DNA of 64,000 nucleotides, taken from contig NZ_JACJUG010000020.1 of NCBI RefSeq assembly GCF_014174515.1, forward strand, positions 1-64,000. The letters run 5' to 3'. This DNA comes from Mitsuaria sp. WAJ17. Its GTDB lineage: Bacteria; Pseudomonadota; Gammaproteobacteria; Burkholderiales; Burkholderiaceae_C. Below the pieces are notes generated by a model, which was not told the origin of the DNA, ran no database searches, and was given only the letters and a program-made list of their open reading frames with translations. Position numbers and translations under genes: made by a program. This document shows, one piece after another, positions 17,839 through 26,240 of this stretch; the first letter of the stretch is position 1; each line of letters begins with the position of its first letter.

Positions 17839-19139
17839 GACCCATGCAGTCCTGGGGTCGGCTGGAGTCCGCCTTGCATCGCGTGGTGGAGCTCACGGAC
17901 GAGGCCACGCTGCCCGCGCAGTTGCAGGCCCAGCAGCCGGGCATTGCCTATGGCCAGGGGCGCAGCTATGGCGACGTCTGCCTGAATCCCGGCGGCACGC
18001 TGTGGCGTCTGGGTGCCCTGGATCACTTCCTCGGCTGGGACGCCCAGACCGGCCTCCTTTGCTGCGAGGGTGGTGCCCTGCTGCAGGACATTCAGCGCAC
18101 GCTGCTGCCGCAAGGCTGGCTGCTGCCGGTGACGCCGGGGACGCAACTGGTGAGCGTCGGGGGAGCCATCGCCAATGACGTGCATGGCAAGAACCATCAT
18201 GGCTTCGGCAGTTTCGGTGACCATGTCCGGCGCCTCTGGCTGGCCCGCAGCGACGGCACGGTGCTGGAATGCAGCCGCGAGCAACTGGCGCCCTGCTTCG
18301 CGGCCACGGTGGGCGGCATGGGCCTGACGGGGGTCATCGTGCGCGCCGAGCTGCAGCTGCGCCGGGTGCCCGGCCCCTGGCTGGAGACGCACACCCAGCC
18401 CTTCCGGGGCCTGGACGAGTTCTTTGCCCTGGCCGACGGCACCGAGCCGGCCTGGGAGCACAGCGTGGCCTGGATCGATTGCCTGACGCAGTCCCGGGGC
18501 GGGGTGCGCGGCATCTTTCTGCGGGCGAATCCCTCGACGGCTCAGACCGGCCCTCAGCCCGCGAAGGGCCTCCGGCGCCTGCCGGTGACGCCGCCGGTGT
18601 CCCTGGTGAACGCGCTCACCCTGCAGCCCTTCAATGCCGCCTACTACCGCCTGCAACGCCACCGGGCCGGCAGCGCCCGGCAGCACTACGAGACCTTCTT
18701 CTACCCGCTGGACGGGCTGAAGGACTGGAACCGCATGTACGGCCCGCGCGGCTTCTACCAATACCAGAGCGTGGTGCCGCCCGGCGTGGCGCGCGAGGCC
18801 ACGGAGGCCATGCTGCAGGCCATCGCACGCAGCGGGGAAGGGTCCTTCCTGGCGGTGCTGAAGACCTTCGGCGCTCGCCCTTCGCCAGGGGTCCTCAGCT
18901 TTGCGCGGCCGGGCACGACACTGGCACTGGACTTCCCCAACCGCGGCGAGCGGACCGCGCGGCTCTTTGAGCGGCTCGATGCCATCGTGAGCGAGGCGGG
19001 GGGGGCGCTGTATCCCGCCAAGGACGCGCGCATGCCGCGCGCCCTGTTCGAGGCGGGCTTTCCACGATTGAATGAGTTTTTGCAATGGCGCGACCCGGGC
19101 ATGTCTTCGGCCCTATCGCGTCGGCTGCTGGGGAGTTGA
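17835..19139 (+). CDS. DprE1-like FAD oxidase (polyprenyl-phospho-ribose 2'-oxidase)
   Basis: This 434-residue VAO-type flavoprotein is predicted to oxidise polyprenyl-phospho-beta-D-ribose to the 2'-keto intermediate. The FAD-binding GQGRSYGDVCLN, the VSVGGAIANDVHGKNHHGFGSFGDHV stretch (about 114-139) and the C-terminal LPAKD-type YPAKDARMP closely follow mycobacterial DprE1. The residue aligned with Cys387 of the tuberculosis enzyme (just before the LDFP/VDFP motif) is Ala364. The start overlaps gtrA (ATGA) with GGAG upstream, and the stop overlaps the DprE2-like start. It acts together with the next gene product. Confidence 0.88.
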   Translation: MRPMQSWGRLESALHRVVELTDEATLPAQLQAQQPGIAYGQGRSYGDVCLNPGGTLWRLGALDHFLGWDAQTGLLCCEGGALLQDIQRTLLPQGWLLPVTPGTQLVSVGGAIANDVHGKNHHGFGSFGDHVRRLWLARSDGTVLECSREQLAPCFAATVGGMGLTGVIVRAELQLRRVPGPWLETHTQPFRGLDEFFALADGTEPAWEHSVAWIDCLTQSRGGVRGIFLRANPSTAQTGPQPAKGLRRLPVTPPVSLVNALTLQPFNAAYYRLQRHRAGSARQHYETFFYPLDGLKDWNRMYGPRGFYQYQSVVPPGVAREATEAMLQAIARSGEGSFLAVLKTFGARPSPGVLSFARPGTTLALDFPNRGERTARLFERLDAIVSEAGGALYPAKDARMPRALFEAGFPRLNEFLQWRDPGMSSALSRRLLGS

Positions 19140-19930
19140 TGTTGACAGATTCCATGGGCACTACCGAGGCGGCCTCCCGGCGGCGCATCGTCATCGTCGG
19201 CGCGAGCTCGGCCATGGCCGAGCGTTGCGCGCGGCTGTGGCTGCTGCAGAGTCCTGACTGCGAGCTGATCCTGCTGGGCCGCCATGCCGAGCGCCTGCAG
19301 CGAGTGGCGGGCGACCTTCGCGTGCGCGCACCGCAGGCCAGCATCAGCTGCCGCGTGCTGGACTTCAGTGACCCGGAAGCCATCGCCAGTGCCGCGGCCG
19401 ACTGCAGCCAGCCGAGGGCACCCGACCTGGTCCTGATCGCCCATGGCCTGCTGCCGGACCAGGCGCAGGCGCAGGATGATCTGGCGTTGGCCCGCCTGAC
19501 GCTTTACGTCAACGGCATCTCCCCGGTCCTCTTCGCCGAGGCCTTCGTGGCCCGTATGCAGGCGGTCGAGGGCGCCCGCCTGGCCATCATTGGCTCTGTC
19601 GCGGGAGACCGGGGCCGCCAGTCCAACTACGTGTACGGCGCCGCCAAGGGGCTGCTGGAACGCTACGCCGAGGGCCTGCAGCATCGCCTGGCACTGCAGG
19701 GTCGTCCGCTGCGCGTGGTGCTGATCAAGCCGGGGCCGACGGCAACGCCCATGACCGCCGGCCTGCAAGGCGGTCCCGGGGCCCTGGCGCCGGTGGAAAC
19801 GGTGGCCGAAGGCATCGTGAAGGGCATGGCGCAGGGGCGTCCGGTGGTCTATGTACCCGGGAAATGGCGCCTGATCATGGCCATCATCCGCTGCCTGCCC
19901 CGGGCCGTGATGCATCGTCTGAAGATCTGA
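19139..19930 (+). CDS. DprE2-like short-chain dehydrogenase
   Basis: This 263-residue SDR is predicted to reduce the 2'-keto sugar to polyprenyl-phospho-D-arabinose. The NAD(P)-binding motif VIVGASSAMAERCAR replaces the classical TGxxxGxG in the way seen in DprE2. The catalytic Ser-Tyr-Lys set appears in IIGSVAGDRG and SNYVYGAAKGLLERYAEGL. The C-terminus has a hydrophobic membrane-associating helix (RLIMAIIRCLPRAVM). It starts on TGATG, sharing one base with the DprE1-like stop. The tight pair, with GtrA, UbiA and phosphatase genes in the same cluster, supports the arabinose route. Confidence 0.88.
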   Translation: MLTDSMGTTEAASRRRIVIVGASSAMAERCARLWLLQSPDCELILLGRHAERLQRVAGDLRVRAPQASISCRVLDFSDPEAIASAAADCSQPRAPDLVLIAHGLLPDQAQAQDDLALARLTLYVNGISPVLFAEAFVARMQAVEGARLAIIGSVAGDRGRQSNYVYGAAKGLLERYAEGLQHRLALQGRPLRVVLIKPGPTATPMTAGLQGGPGALAPVETVAEGIVKGMAQGRPVVYVPGKWRLIMAIIRCLPRAVMHRLKI

Positions 19931-19943
19931 GTCGAGGCCAGGC

Positions 19944-21428
19944 ATGATGCAACTCCTTCGCAATCCCTGGCTCTTCGGCCTCGCCTGCCTGCTGTGCGGC
20001 CTGCCGGTCATGGTCGCCAGCTATCCGCCCATGGCGGACATGCCCCAGCACGCGGCCCAGATCACCGCACTGAAGGCCATGCTGTTTTCCCACGGCTGGC
20101 CCTACGAGCCGCTGTTCAGCCTGCAGCCCTTTACCCCCTACTGGCTAGGCTATGGCCTGGTGATGGCGCTGTCGGTTCCGCTGGGCATCCTGCTGGCGGT
20201 CAAGGTGGTGGTGGTGGCGGCGCAGGCCTTCTTTGTCTGGGCTGCTGCGCGCTACTGCGTGCGCGCCGGGATGCCGCCCGCCTGGCGCTGGGCCTTCCTG
20301 ATGCTGCCCTTCGGCTTCGCCTTCCAGTGGGGATTCCTGAACTTCCTCGTGGCTGCGCCGCTGGTGTTCCTGTTCCTCGGTTGGCTGCAGCGGTGGCGGG
20401 AGTCGCCCGGTGGACTGAGGCCGGCGCTCCAGATGGTGGCGGTCCTGCACCTGCTGTTCTTCGCGCATCTGCTGATCACGGCCTTCGTCTGCATGGTGGC
20501 CGTGCTGCTGCTGGCGCATCCTTGGCAGGGCCTGCTGCGTTGGCTGCGGCGCTGCCTGCCCATCTTCTCCATTCTGCCCATCACGCTGGCCTGGATGGGC
20601 GTGGGCATGGCCTCGGCGCCGGCCGCGCGGGCGCCCATCGGCTGGGAGATTGGCCTTCACCGGCTGGTGGAGTTCCTTCCGGGCCTGGTATCGGTGCCGG
20701 ACCCCACCGTGGGGGTGCTGGTGGGGAGCCTGCTGCTGGCTCTGCCTTGGGTGGCGGGCTTTCGCGTCAAGAAGCACTGGACCGCGTGGGTGCCCTTCGG
20801 GGTCTACCTGTTTTTCATGATGTTCGTGCCGCATTTCCTCGGCGGCAACTACTACACCTACCAGCGCTTCGGCTTCCTGGGGCTGCCGCTCTACTGGGCC
20901 AGCTTCGAGGAGCCGGCGTCGCGTCTGGACGCCAAGGGGCAGCGCTGGGTCGCTGTGGGGCTGGCGGCGCTGGGCCTGCTGATGCTGGGCTGGCAGACCT
21001 TCCGGGCGGAGGTCTTCAACCGGGAGGTCGCCGGCTACCAGGCGGTGATGACAAGGGCCGAGCCTGGCCGAAGAATCCTGATGCTGGCAGCCGACCCCTA
21101 CAGCCGGGTGAGCGCTGCGCCGGTGATGCTGCATTTCGCGAGCTGGTACCAGGCCGAGCACGGCGGCCTGTCCGAGTTCAACTTCGCCCGCTTCTGGGGC
21201 ATGCCGCTCAAGTACAAGGACAGCCGGGGGCCGGGGATTTACGCCGGTTTCGAGTGGTCGCCCGGGAGCTTCGACTGGGAAGCCAATGCGGGCAGCAGCT
21301 TTGACTACCTGCTGGTCCGCTCGTCGGACGACGCCAGGGAATGGGTGCGCGGCAAGACGAATGGCCGGATGATCCCGATTGCGGGGAATGGCGGATGGCA
21401 GTTGTTTGGAAAGGCAGCCCATGAATAA
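19944..21428 (+). CDS. Polytopic GT-C-like membrane protein
   Basis: This 494-residue protein has about ten transmembrane helices up to residue 350 and a soluble C-terminal domain. The first external loop (SYPPMADMPQHAAQITAL) carries an acidic residue followed by Pro and His, as in GT-C transferases of the bacterial 'DxPxH' type. A later PHFLGGNYYTYQRFGFLGLPLYWA loop is probably periplasmic. I do not recognise a characterised family. It sits between DprE2-like and ArnC-like genes, so its likely role is transfer of a polyprenyl-phosphate sugar on the periplasmic side. The acceptor is unknown. Its end overlaps the next gene by eight bases. Confidence 0.65.
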   Translation: MMQLLRNPWLFGLACLLCGLPVMVASYPPMADMPQHAAQITALKAMLFSHGWPYEPLFSLQPFTPYWLGYGLVMALSVPLGILLAVKVVVVAAQAFFVWAAARYCVRAGMPPAWRWAFLMLPFGFAFQWGFLNFLVAAPLVFLFLGWLQRWRESPGGLRPALQMVAVLHLLFFAHLLITAFVCMVAVLLLAHPWQGLLRWLRRCLPIFSILPITLAWMGVGMASAPAARAPIGWEIGLHRLVEFLPGLVSVPDPTVGVLVGSLLLALPWVAGFRVKKHWTAWVPFGVYLFFMMFVPHFLGGNYYTYQRFGFLGLPLYWASFEEPASRLDAKGQRWVAVGLAALGLLMLGWQTFRAEVFNREVAGYQAVMTRAEPGRRILMLAADPYSRVSAAPVMLHFASWYQAEHGGLSEFNFARFWGMPLKYKDSRGPGIYAGFEWSPGSFDWEANAGSSFDYLLVRSSDDAREWVRGKTNGRMIPIAGNGGWQLFGKAAHE

Positions 21429-22428
21429 CCAAGCACTGCACCCAGGCGCGCGACAGGACCTGCGACAGGTGCCGCAGGCCGGCCCTGACGCGCCTGCCAT
21501 CTCCATCGTCATCCCCTGCTACCGCTCGGCAGACAACCTGCCCGATCTGCATCGACGGCTGGATGCCGTTTGCACCGCCAAGGGCCTGTCGGCGGAGTTC
21601 GTGCTGGTGGAAGACGGCGGCGGAGATGGCACCTGGGACGTCATCAGTCAGCTCGCGCGGACAGACCGCCGGGTGGTGGGCATCCAACTGGCCAGAAACT
21701 ATGGTCAGCACAATGCGCTGTTATGCGGTATTCGTGCTGCGCGTGGGCAGGTCATCGTCACCATGGACGACGACCTGCAGAATCCGCCGGAAGAAATCCC
21801 CCGCCTCCTCAGCAAGATCGATGAGGGCTTTGATGTCGTCTATGGTTCCCCGGTGCAGGAAAGCCATGGACTCCTGCGGAACGTTGCCTCGCTGGTCACC
21901 AAGCTGGCGCTGCAGCATTCCATGGGGGCGGAGACGGCCCGCAAGTCCAGCGCCTTCCGCGCCTTCCGGACCCGCCTGCGAGCCGCCTTTGCGGACTACA
22001 ACAGCCCCACCGTGAGCATCGAGGTGCTACTGACCTGGGGCACCACGCGCTTCAGCTCGGTCGATGTCCGGCAGGACCGGCGCGAACGAGGGCAGTCTGG
22101 CTACACGGTCCGCAAGCTGATGACCCACGCCCTCAACATGATGACGGGCTTCTCCACTCTGCCCCTGCAGATCGCCAGCGTGGCCGGCCTGCTGTTCGCC
22201 GCCGGCGGCTTCGTGGTGCTGATGTATGTGCTGGTGAGGTATTTCATCTCGGACGCGGTGGTGCCGGGCTTCAGTTTCCTGGCGTCCATCATCTCCATAT
22301 TTTCCGGCGTGCAGCTTTTCTCGCTGGGAATCATCGGCGAATACATTGCGCGCATGCATTTCCGCGCCATGGAGCGCCCGCCATATTCTGTTCGGTCCAG
22401 CACCGAAGATACCTCGCAGCAGGCGTGA
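21421..22428 (+). CDS. ArnC/DPM1-like polyprenyl-phosphate glycosyltransferase
   Basis: This 335-residue GT-A family 2 enzyme is anchored by two C-terminal helices (about 235-260 and 272-300). The nucleotide-sugar domain shows SIVIPCYRSADNLPDLHRRL, VEDGGGDGTWD, ARNYGQHNALLCGI and the metal-binding VTMDDDLQNPPEEIP (DDD near residue 117), with RRERGQSGYTVRKL before the membrane helices. These are features of ArnC, GtrB and DPM1-like enzymes, which move a sugar from a nucleotide carrier to undecaprenyl phosphate. With WecE and WecD-like genes nearby, a dTDP-4-acylamino-4,6-dideoxygalactose is a plausible donor; this is inferred. An SMR-type flippase gene follows. Confidence 0.88.
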   Translation: MNNQALHPGARQDLRQVPQAGPDAPAISIVIPCYRSADNLPDLHRRLDAVCTAKGLSAEFVLVEDGGGDGTWDVISQLARTDRRVVGIQLARNYGQHNALLCGIRAARGQVIVTMDDDLQNPPEEIPRLLSKIDEGFDVVYGSPVQESHGLLRNVASLVTKLALQHSMGAETARKSSAFRAFRTRLRAAFADYNSPTVSIEVLLTWGTTRFSSVDVRQDRRERGQSGYTVRKLMTHALNMMTGFSTLPLQIASVAGLLFAAGGFVVLMYVLVRYFISDAVVPGFSFLASIISIFSGVQLFSLGIIGEYIARMHFRAMERPPYSVRSSTEDTSQQA

Positions 22429-22436
22429 GGAAAAGA

Positions 22437-22811
22437 ATGTCGATCAGCTATCTATTTGTCGCCCTGACCATTGTGCTGACGGTATACGGGCAACTGGTCC
22501 TGAAATGGCAGATGGGGCTGCATGGAGCCTCCGTGAACTGGACGGACCTCTGGAGCATCGCCCGCCTCCTTTGCCGGCCCTGGATCGTTTCCGCCTTCGG
22601 TGCAGCATTTCTCGCCTCGCTGTCCTGGATGGCGGCCATCAACCGTCTGCCGATCAGCCGCGCCTACCCCTATATGGCCATCAATTTCCTGCTGGTGGCG
22701 GTGCTGGCGACGGTGCTGTTCGGTGAGAAAATGGATATCTATCGCTGGGCGGGCACGGCGATCATCATGCTGGGCGTGGTGGTGCTGTCATTTTCAAAGT
22801 CGATCGGATGA
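22437..22811 (+). CDS. SMR/EamA-type small membrane protein, ArnE/F-like
   Basis: This 124-residue protein has four transmembrane helices: residues 3-25, a middle pair containing SAFGAAFLASLSWMAAIN, then RAYPYMAINFLLVAVLATVLFGEKM and RWAGTAIIMLGVVVLSF. The pattern matches the ArnE/ArnF-like subgroup of small multidrug resistance proteins, which flip undecaprenyl-phospho-aminoarabinose. GAGG lies six bases before the ATG at 22437. Being directly downstream of an ArnC-like enzyme, it is probably the flippase for that product. The cluster therefore holds two flippase candidates, this one and GtrA, consistent with two lipid-linked sugars. Confidence 0.82.
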   Translation: MSISYLFVALTIVLTVYGQLVLKWQMGLHGASVNWTDLWSIARLLCRPWIVSAFGAAFLASLSWMAAINRLPISRAYPYMAINFLLVAVLATVLFGEKMDIYRWAGTAIIMLGVVVLSFSKSIG

Positions 22812-22814
22812 AGT

Positions 22815-23039
22815 ATGGAAGATAAGTTGCGCGAGGTTTTTTCGCAGGTGCTGGGCATGGACGCCTCGCAGGTCACGGATGAGCTGCAGTACGCTGTTGC
22901 CGAAGGCTGGGATTCGGTGGCCCACATGTCGCTGATTGCGGCCATCGAGGAAGCCTTCGACATCATGATCGACGCCGAGGACGTGATCGACATGAGCAGC
23001 TTCAGGAAGGCCCGGGACATCGTCGCCAAATACCTCTGA
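22815..23039 (+). CDS. Acyl carrier protein
   Basis: This 74-residue four-helix carrier has its phosphopantetheine attachment site at Ser34 in EGWDSVAHMSLIAAIEEAF; Val replaces the usual Leu after the Ser. Acidic composition, length and the final helix RKARDIVAKYL fit a dedicated ACP distinct from the housekeeping AcpP. It starts three bases after the SMR gene and precedes FabG-like, AMP-ligase, LuxE-like and LuxC-like genes. It probably carries a special acyl group within this cluster. The identity of that acyl group is not visible from the sequence. Confidence 0.92.
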   Translation: MEDKLREVFSQVLGMDASQVTDELQYAVAEGWDSVAHMSLIAAIEEAFDIMIDAEDVIDMSSFRKARDIVAKYL

Positions 23040-23044
23040 GCGCC

Positions 23045-23785
23045 ATGGACAAGCCTGTTGCCTTCATCACCGGCGCCTCGCGGGGCATCGGTGCCGCCTG
23101 CGCGAAAGCCCTGGCCGAGGAGGGCTTCGAGCTGGTCCTGCACGCCCGAAGCCAGGCGGCCCTGGACGCCTTGATGCAGCAACTGCCGGCTGGCGTGGAT
23201 GCGGCCAGCGTGCTGCCCCTGGTCTACGAACTGCAGGACAGCGAGGCCATCGGGCAGGCGTTCCAGACGATCTTCAAGCGCTTCCGCCGCCTCGATGTGC
23301 TGGTGAACAACGCCGGCGTGATGGAGTCCGCCAGCCTGGGCATGATCGCCCGCGACAGCCTGGCGCGCACGCTCGAGGTGAACCTCGCGGCCGCCATCCT
23401 GCACCTGCAGGGCGCCGCGAAGCTGATGGGCCGGGCGGGGCGCGGCTCCATCATCAACATGTCGTCCGTGGTCGGTCGCTGGGGCGCCGAGGGGCAGGTG
23501 GCCTATGCAGCCTCGAAGGCCGGCCTGATCGGCGCCACGCTCGCGGCCGCCAAGGAGCTGGCCCCCCGCCAGGTGCGCGTCAACGCCGTCGCGCCCGGCC
23601 TCATCGACACCGATCTGCACCGCCAGGACAGCCCCGAGCAGCACCGCCGCAAGCTGGCCCTGGTGCGCATGGGGCGCATGGGGGAGGCCCGCGAAGTGGC
23701 CCAGCTGGTCAGCTTCCTGGCGTCGGAGCGCTCCTCTTACATCACCGGCCAGGTGATCGGCATCGACGGAGGCATGAGTCTGTGA
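23045..23785 (+). CDS. FabG-like 3-oxoacyl-ACP reductase (SDR)
   Basis: This 246-residue classical SDR has the nucleotide motif TGASRGIGAA (residues 9-18), NNAG near 88, and the catalytic set Ser (MSSVVGRWG), Tyr-x-x-x-Lys (VAYAASKAGLIG). It has the proline-glycine region VNAVAPGLIDTD and a C-terminal YITGQVIGIDGGMSL typical of FabG. It probably reduces a 3-oxoacyl chain on the adjacent ACP to the 3-hydroxyacyl form, though a sugar or aldehyde substrate is possible. The stop overlaps the next start as GTGA. No ketosynthase gene is present in the cluster, so chain extension must come from elsewhere or not occur. Confidence 0.9.
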   Translation: MDKPVAFITGASRGIGAACAKALAEEGFELVLHARSQAALDALMQQLPAGVDAASVLPLVYELQDSEAIGQAFQTIFKRFRRLDVLVNNAGVMESASLGMIARDSLARTLEVNLAAAILHLQGAAKLMGRAGRGSIINMSSVVGRWGAEGQVAYAASKAGLIGATLAAAKELAPRQVRVNAVAPGLIDTDLHRQDSPEQHRRKLALVRMGRMGEAREVAQLVSFLASERSSYITGQVIGIDGGMSL

Positions 23786-25137
23786 ACTTCTGGGAGCTGA
23801 GCCCGGTCCACGGCGAACGCATCCTGGCCATCGACGCGGATGGCAGCGAGGTGTCCGCTGCCCGCTTGGCCGCGGGCATCCGGACCTACGAGGAGGCGCT
23901 GGCCCGCCTGGGTGCGCGCACGCTGGGCTTGATGTTCTGCAGCAACCGTCTCAGCGACGTGACCCTTTACCTGGCCTGCCTTCGCCAGGGGCATGTGCCT
24001 CTGCTGCTGCCAGGCGACATGCCGGCCCGGCAGGTCGAGGCCCTGCAGGCCCTCTACCGGCCCCAGTGGGTGGCCGGCCTGGACCCTGCGAACCCCCTGC
24101 CCATCGAGCAGCCCAAGGCGCCGCCCGTGGCGCTGCATCCCTCGCTGGCCTTGCTGCTCAGCACCTCGGGCAGCACGGGGAGCCCGCGCCTGGTGCGGCT
24201 CTCGCGTGAGGCGCTGCAGGCCAACGCAGCCTCCATCGCCCGCTACCTGGCCCTGGGCCCCGAGGAGCGGGCGATCCTGAGCCTGCCCATGCACTACTCC
24301 TACGGGCTGTCCGTGCTCAACAGCCATCTGCTGGCTGGCGCCAGCGTCGTGCTGGGCGGGCCGGGCATCATCAGTCCGGACTTCGTGCCGCTGATGCGCC
24401 GCCATGCCGTCACCTCGCTGGCCGGCGTGCCCTACATGTACCAGATGCTGCATCGCACGGGCTTCTTCCAGAAGGCGTTGCCAGCCCTGCGAACCCTCAC
24501 CCAGGCTGGTGGCAAGCTGGACGAGCGCCTGGCCCGCCTGGTGAGCGAGCATGCCCAGGCCGCCGGGCGTCGCTTCTTCGTGATGTACGGTCAGACGGAG
24601 GCCTGCGCGCGCATCAGCTATGTGCCGCCCGAGCAGCTCGCCGCAAAGATGGGGTCTATCGGTGTGGCCATTCCCGACGGGCGCCTGCGCCTGGATCCTG
24701 ACACCCGGGAGCTGGTCTACGAAGGGCCCAACGTGATGCTGGGCTATGCCGAGACGCGCGACGATCTGGCACTGGGCGACGTGATGCGCGGCGTCCTGCC
24801 CACGGGCGACTTGGCCCGCCGGGACGAGGACGGCTACTTCTTCCTCGAAGGCCGGATCAAGCGTTTCATCAAGGTGTACGGCAACCGGATCGGCCTGGAC
24901 GAGGTCGAGCGCGCGCTGGAGGCCCTGCTGCAGCGGCCCGTGGCCGTGTCCGGCCGCGACGACAGGCTGGTCGCTTGGATCGAGGCGGGCGATGCCGCGC
25001 TCGTCGCGCAGGCCAGTGCCATCGTGCGGCAGCAGTTCGGCATCCATCCGAGCGCCACACAGTGCCGCGCCGTGGACGCGCTGCCCCTGCTGGCCTCGGG
25101 CAAGAAGAATTACGCAGCGCTGATGGACGGCTCATGA
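23782..25137 (+). CDS. AMP-dependent acyl ligase (ANL superfamily)
   Basis: This 451-residue acyl-activating enzyme starts at GTG and overlaps the SDR stop. ANL motifs are the P-loop LLLSTSGSTGSPRLVRLS (about 123-140), the A5-type VMYGQTEACARISYV, the A7/A8 core LPTGDLARRDEDGYFFLEGRIKRFIKVYGNRIGLDEVE, and the catalytic Lys in LASGKKNYAAL near the C-terminus. It is somewhat shorter at the N-terminus than acetyl-CoA synthetases. It would form an acyl-adenylate and load CoA or, more likely given its neighbour, the ACP at 22815. Substrate chain cannot be predicted by eye. Confidence 0.9.
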   Translation: MNFWELSPVHGERILAIDADGSEVSAARLAAGIRTYEEALARLGARTLGLMFCSNRLSDVTLYLACLRQGHVPLLLPGDMPARQVEALQALYRPQWVAGLDPANPLPIEQPKAPPVALHPSLALLLSTSGSTGSPRLVRLSREALQANAASIARYLALGPEERAILSLPMHYSYGLSVLNSHLLAGASVVLGGPGIISPDFVPLMRRHAVTSLAGVPYMYQMLHRTGFFQKALPALRTLTQAGGKLDERLARLVSEHAQAAGRRFFVMYGQTEACARISYVPPEQLAAKMGSIGVAIPDGRLRLDPDTRELVYEGPNVMLGYAETRDDLALGDVMRGVLPTGDLARRDEDGYFFLEGRIKRFIKVYGNRIGLDEVERALEALLQRPVAVSGRDDRLVAWIEAGDAALVAQASAIVRQQFGIHPSATQCRAVDALPLLASGKKNYAALMDGS

Positions 25138-26240
25138 GCGCCTCTCCGCCGATCTCCCCGGGCTGGCCGCCCCTGCCACTGGAAGGCCAGGGACCCTTCG
25201 ACGCGCCTGCCAGCGTCAAGGACCCCGCCTTCCTGCACACCATGCAGGCGCTGACGCAGTGGCATAGGGCGCGCTGTGCGCCGTATGCCCGCGTCCTCGA
25301 GCGGCTGTTCCCGACGGGCGATGCCACGCATCTCCATGAGCTGCCCTACCTGCCGGTGCGGCTGTTCAAGACCCGTGAGCTGCGCAGCGTGGAGCCGGCG
25401 CAGGTCATCAAGACGCTGACCTCCAGCGGAACGAGCGGGCAGGCGGTATCGCGCATCTACCTCGACCGCGAGACCTCGCTGCGCCAGAGCCGAGCGCTGG
25501 CCGCCATCATGGCCTCCTTCCTGGGCCGCAAGCGCTGGCCCATGCTAATCGTGGATTCCAGCGAACTGCTGAAGGACCGCCGGCAGTTCAGCGCCCGCGC
25601 GGCCGCCATCCTGGGCTTCTCCCTGTACGGCCGTGACCACAGTCATTGCCTGGACAGCAGCCTGTCGCTCGACGCGGCCGCCCTGCAGGACTTCCTGGCC
25701 CGCCACGCGGACACGCCCGTCCTGCTCTTCGGCTTCACCTTCGTCGTCTGGCAAGGCCTGTACCAGAGCGCCCTGCGCCAGGGCCTGAAACTGCGACTGC
25801 CACCTGGCAGCCTGCTGATCCATGGTGGTGGATGGAAGCGGCTGGCTGACCAGCAGGTCGATAACGCGAGCTTCAAACGCTGCATGCAGCAGCAGTTCGG
25901 CATCGAGCATGTCCACAACTACTACGGCATGGTGGAGCAGGTGGGCTCCATCTTCATGGAATGCGAGCACGGCAGCCTGCATGTGCCCGCCTTCGCGGAC
26001 GTGCTGGTGCGCCACCCTCATACCCTGCAGCCCCAGCCCCTGGGTGAACGCGGCGTCATCCAGGTGCTGAGCGCCCTGCCGCTGAGCTATCCCGGCCATT
26101 CCCTGCTGACCGAGGACGTCGGCATCATCCACGGTCGTGACGACTGCCTCTGCGGACGCCAGGGTGCCCGGCTGTCGGTGCTCGGGCGCTTGGCGCAAGT
26201 CGAGCTGCGCGGCTGCAGCGATACGAGGGCCATGGCATGA
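25134..26240 (+). CDS. LuxE-like acyl-protein synthetase
   Basis: This 368-residue protein of the LuxE acyl-protein synthetase family (PF04443) has an adenylate-forming core with LTSSGTSGQAVSRIYLDRE (about 88-106), GFTFVVWQGLY, IHGGGWKRL and HNYYGMVEQVGSIFMEC, where a metal-binding CECxxG-like region is partly kept (LCGRQGARLSVLGR). Cys361 lies eight residues from the end, matching the acyl-accepting Cys of luminous-bacterial LuxE. Such enzymes activate a fatty acid and hand it to LuxC for reduction to an aldehyde. The start overlaps the ligase stop (ATGA), and the stop overlaps the LuxC-like start. No luciferase genes are present. Confidence 0.87.
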   Translation: MSASPPISPGWPPLPLEGQGPFDAPASVKDPAFLHTMQALTQWHRARCAPYARVLERLFPTGDATHLHELPYLPVRLFKTRELRSVEPAQVIKTLTSSGTSGQAVSRIYLDRETSLRQSRALAAIMASFLGRKRWPMLIVDSSELLKDRRQFSARAAAILGFSLYGRDHSHCLDSSLSLDAAALQDFLARHADTPVLLFGFTFVVWQGLYQSALRQGLKLRLPPGSLLIHGGGWKRLADQQVDNASFKRCMQQQFGIEHVHNYYGMVEQVGSIFMECEHGSLHVPAFADVLVRHPHTLQPQPLGERGVIQVLSALPLSYPGHSLLTEDVGIIHGRDDCLCGRQGARLSVLGRLAQVELRGCSDTRAMA

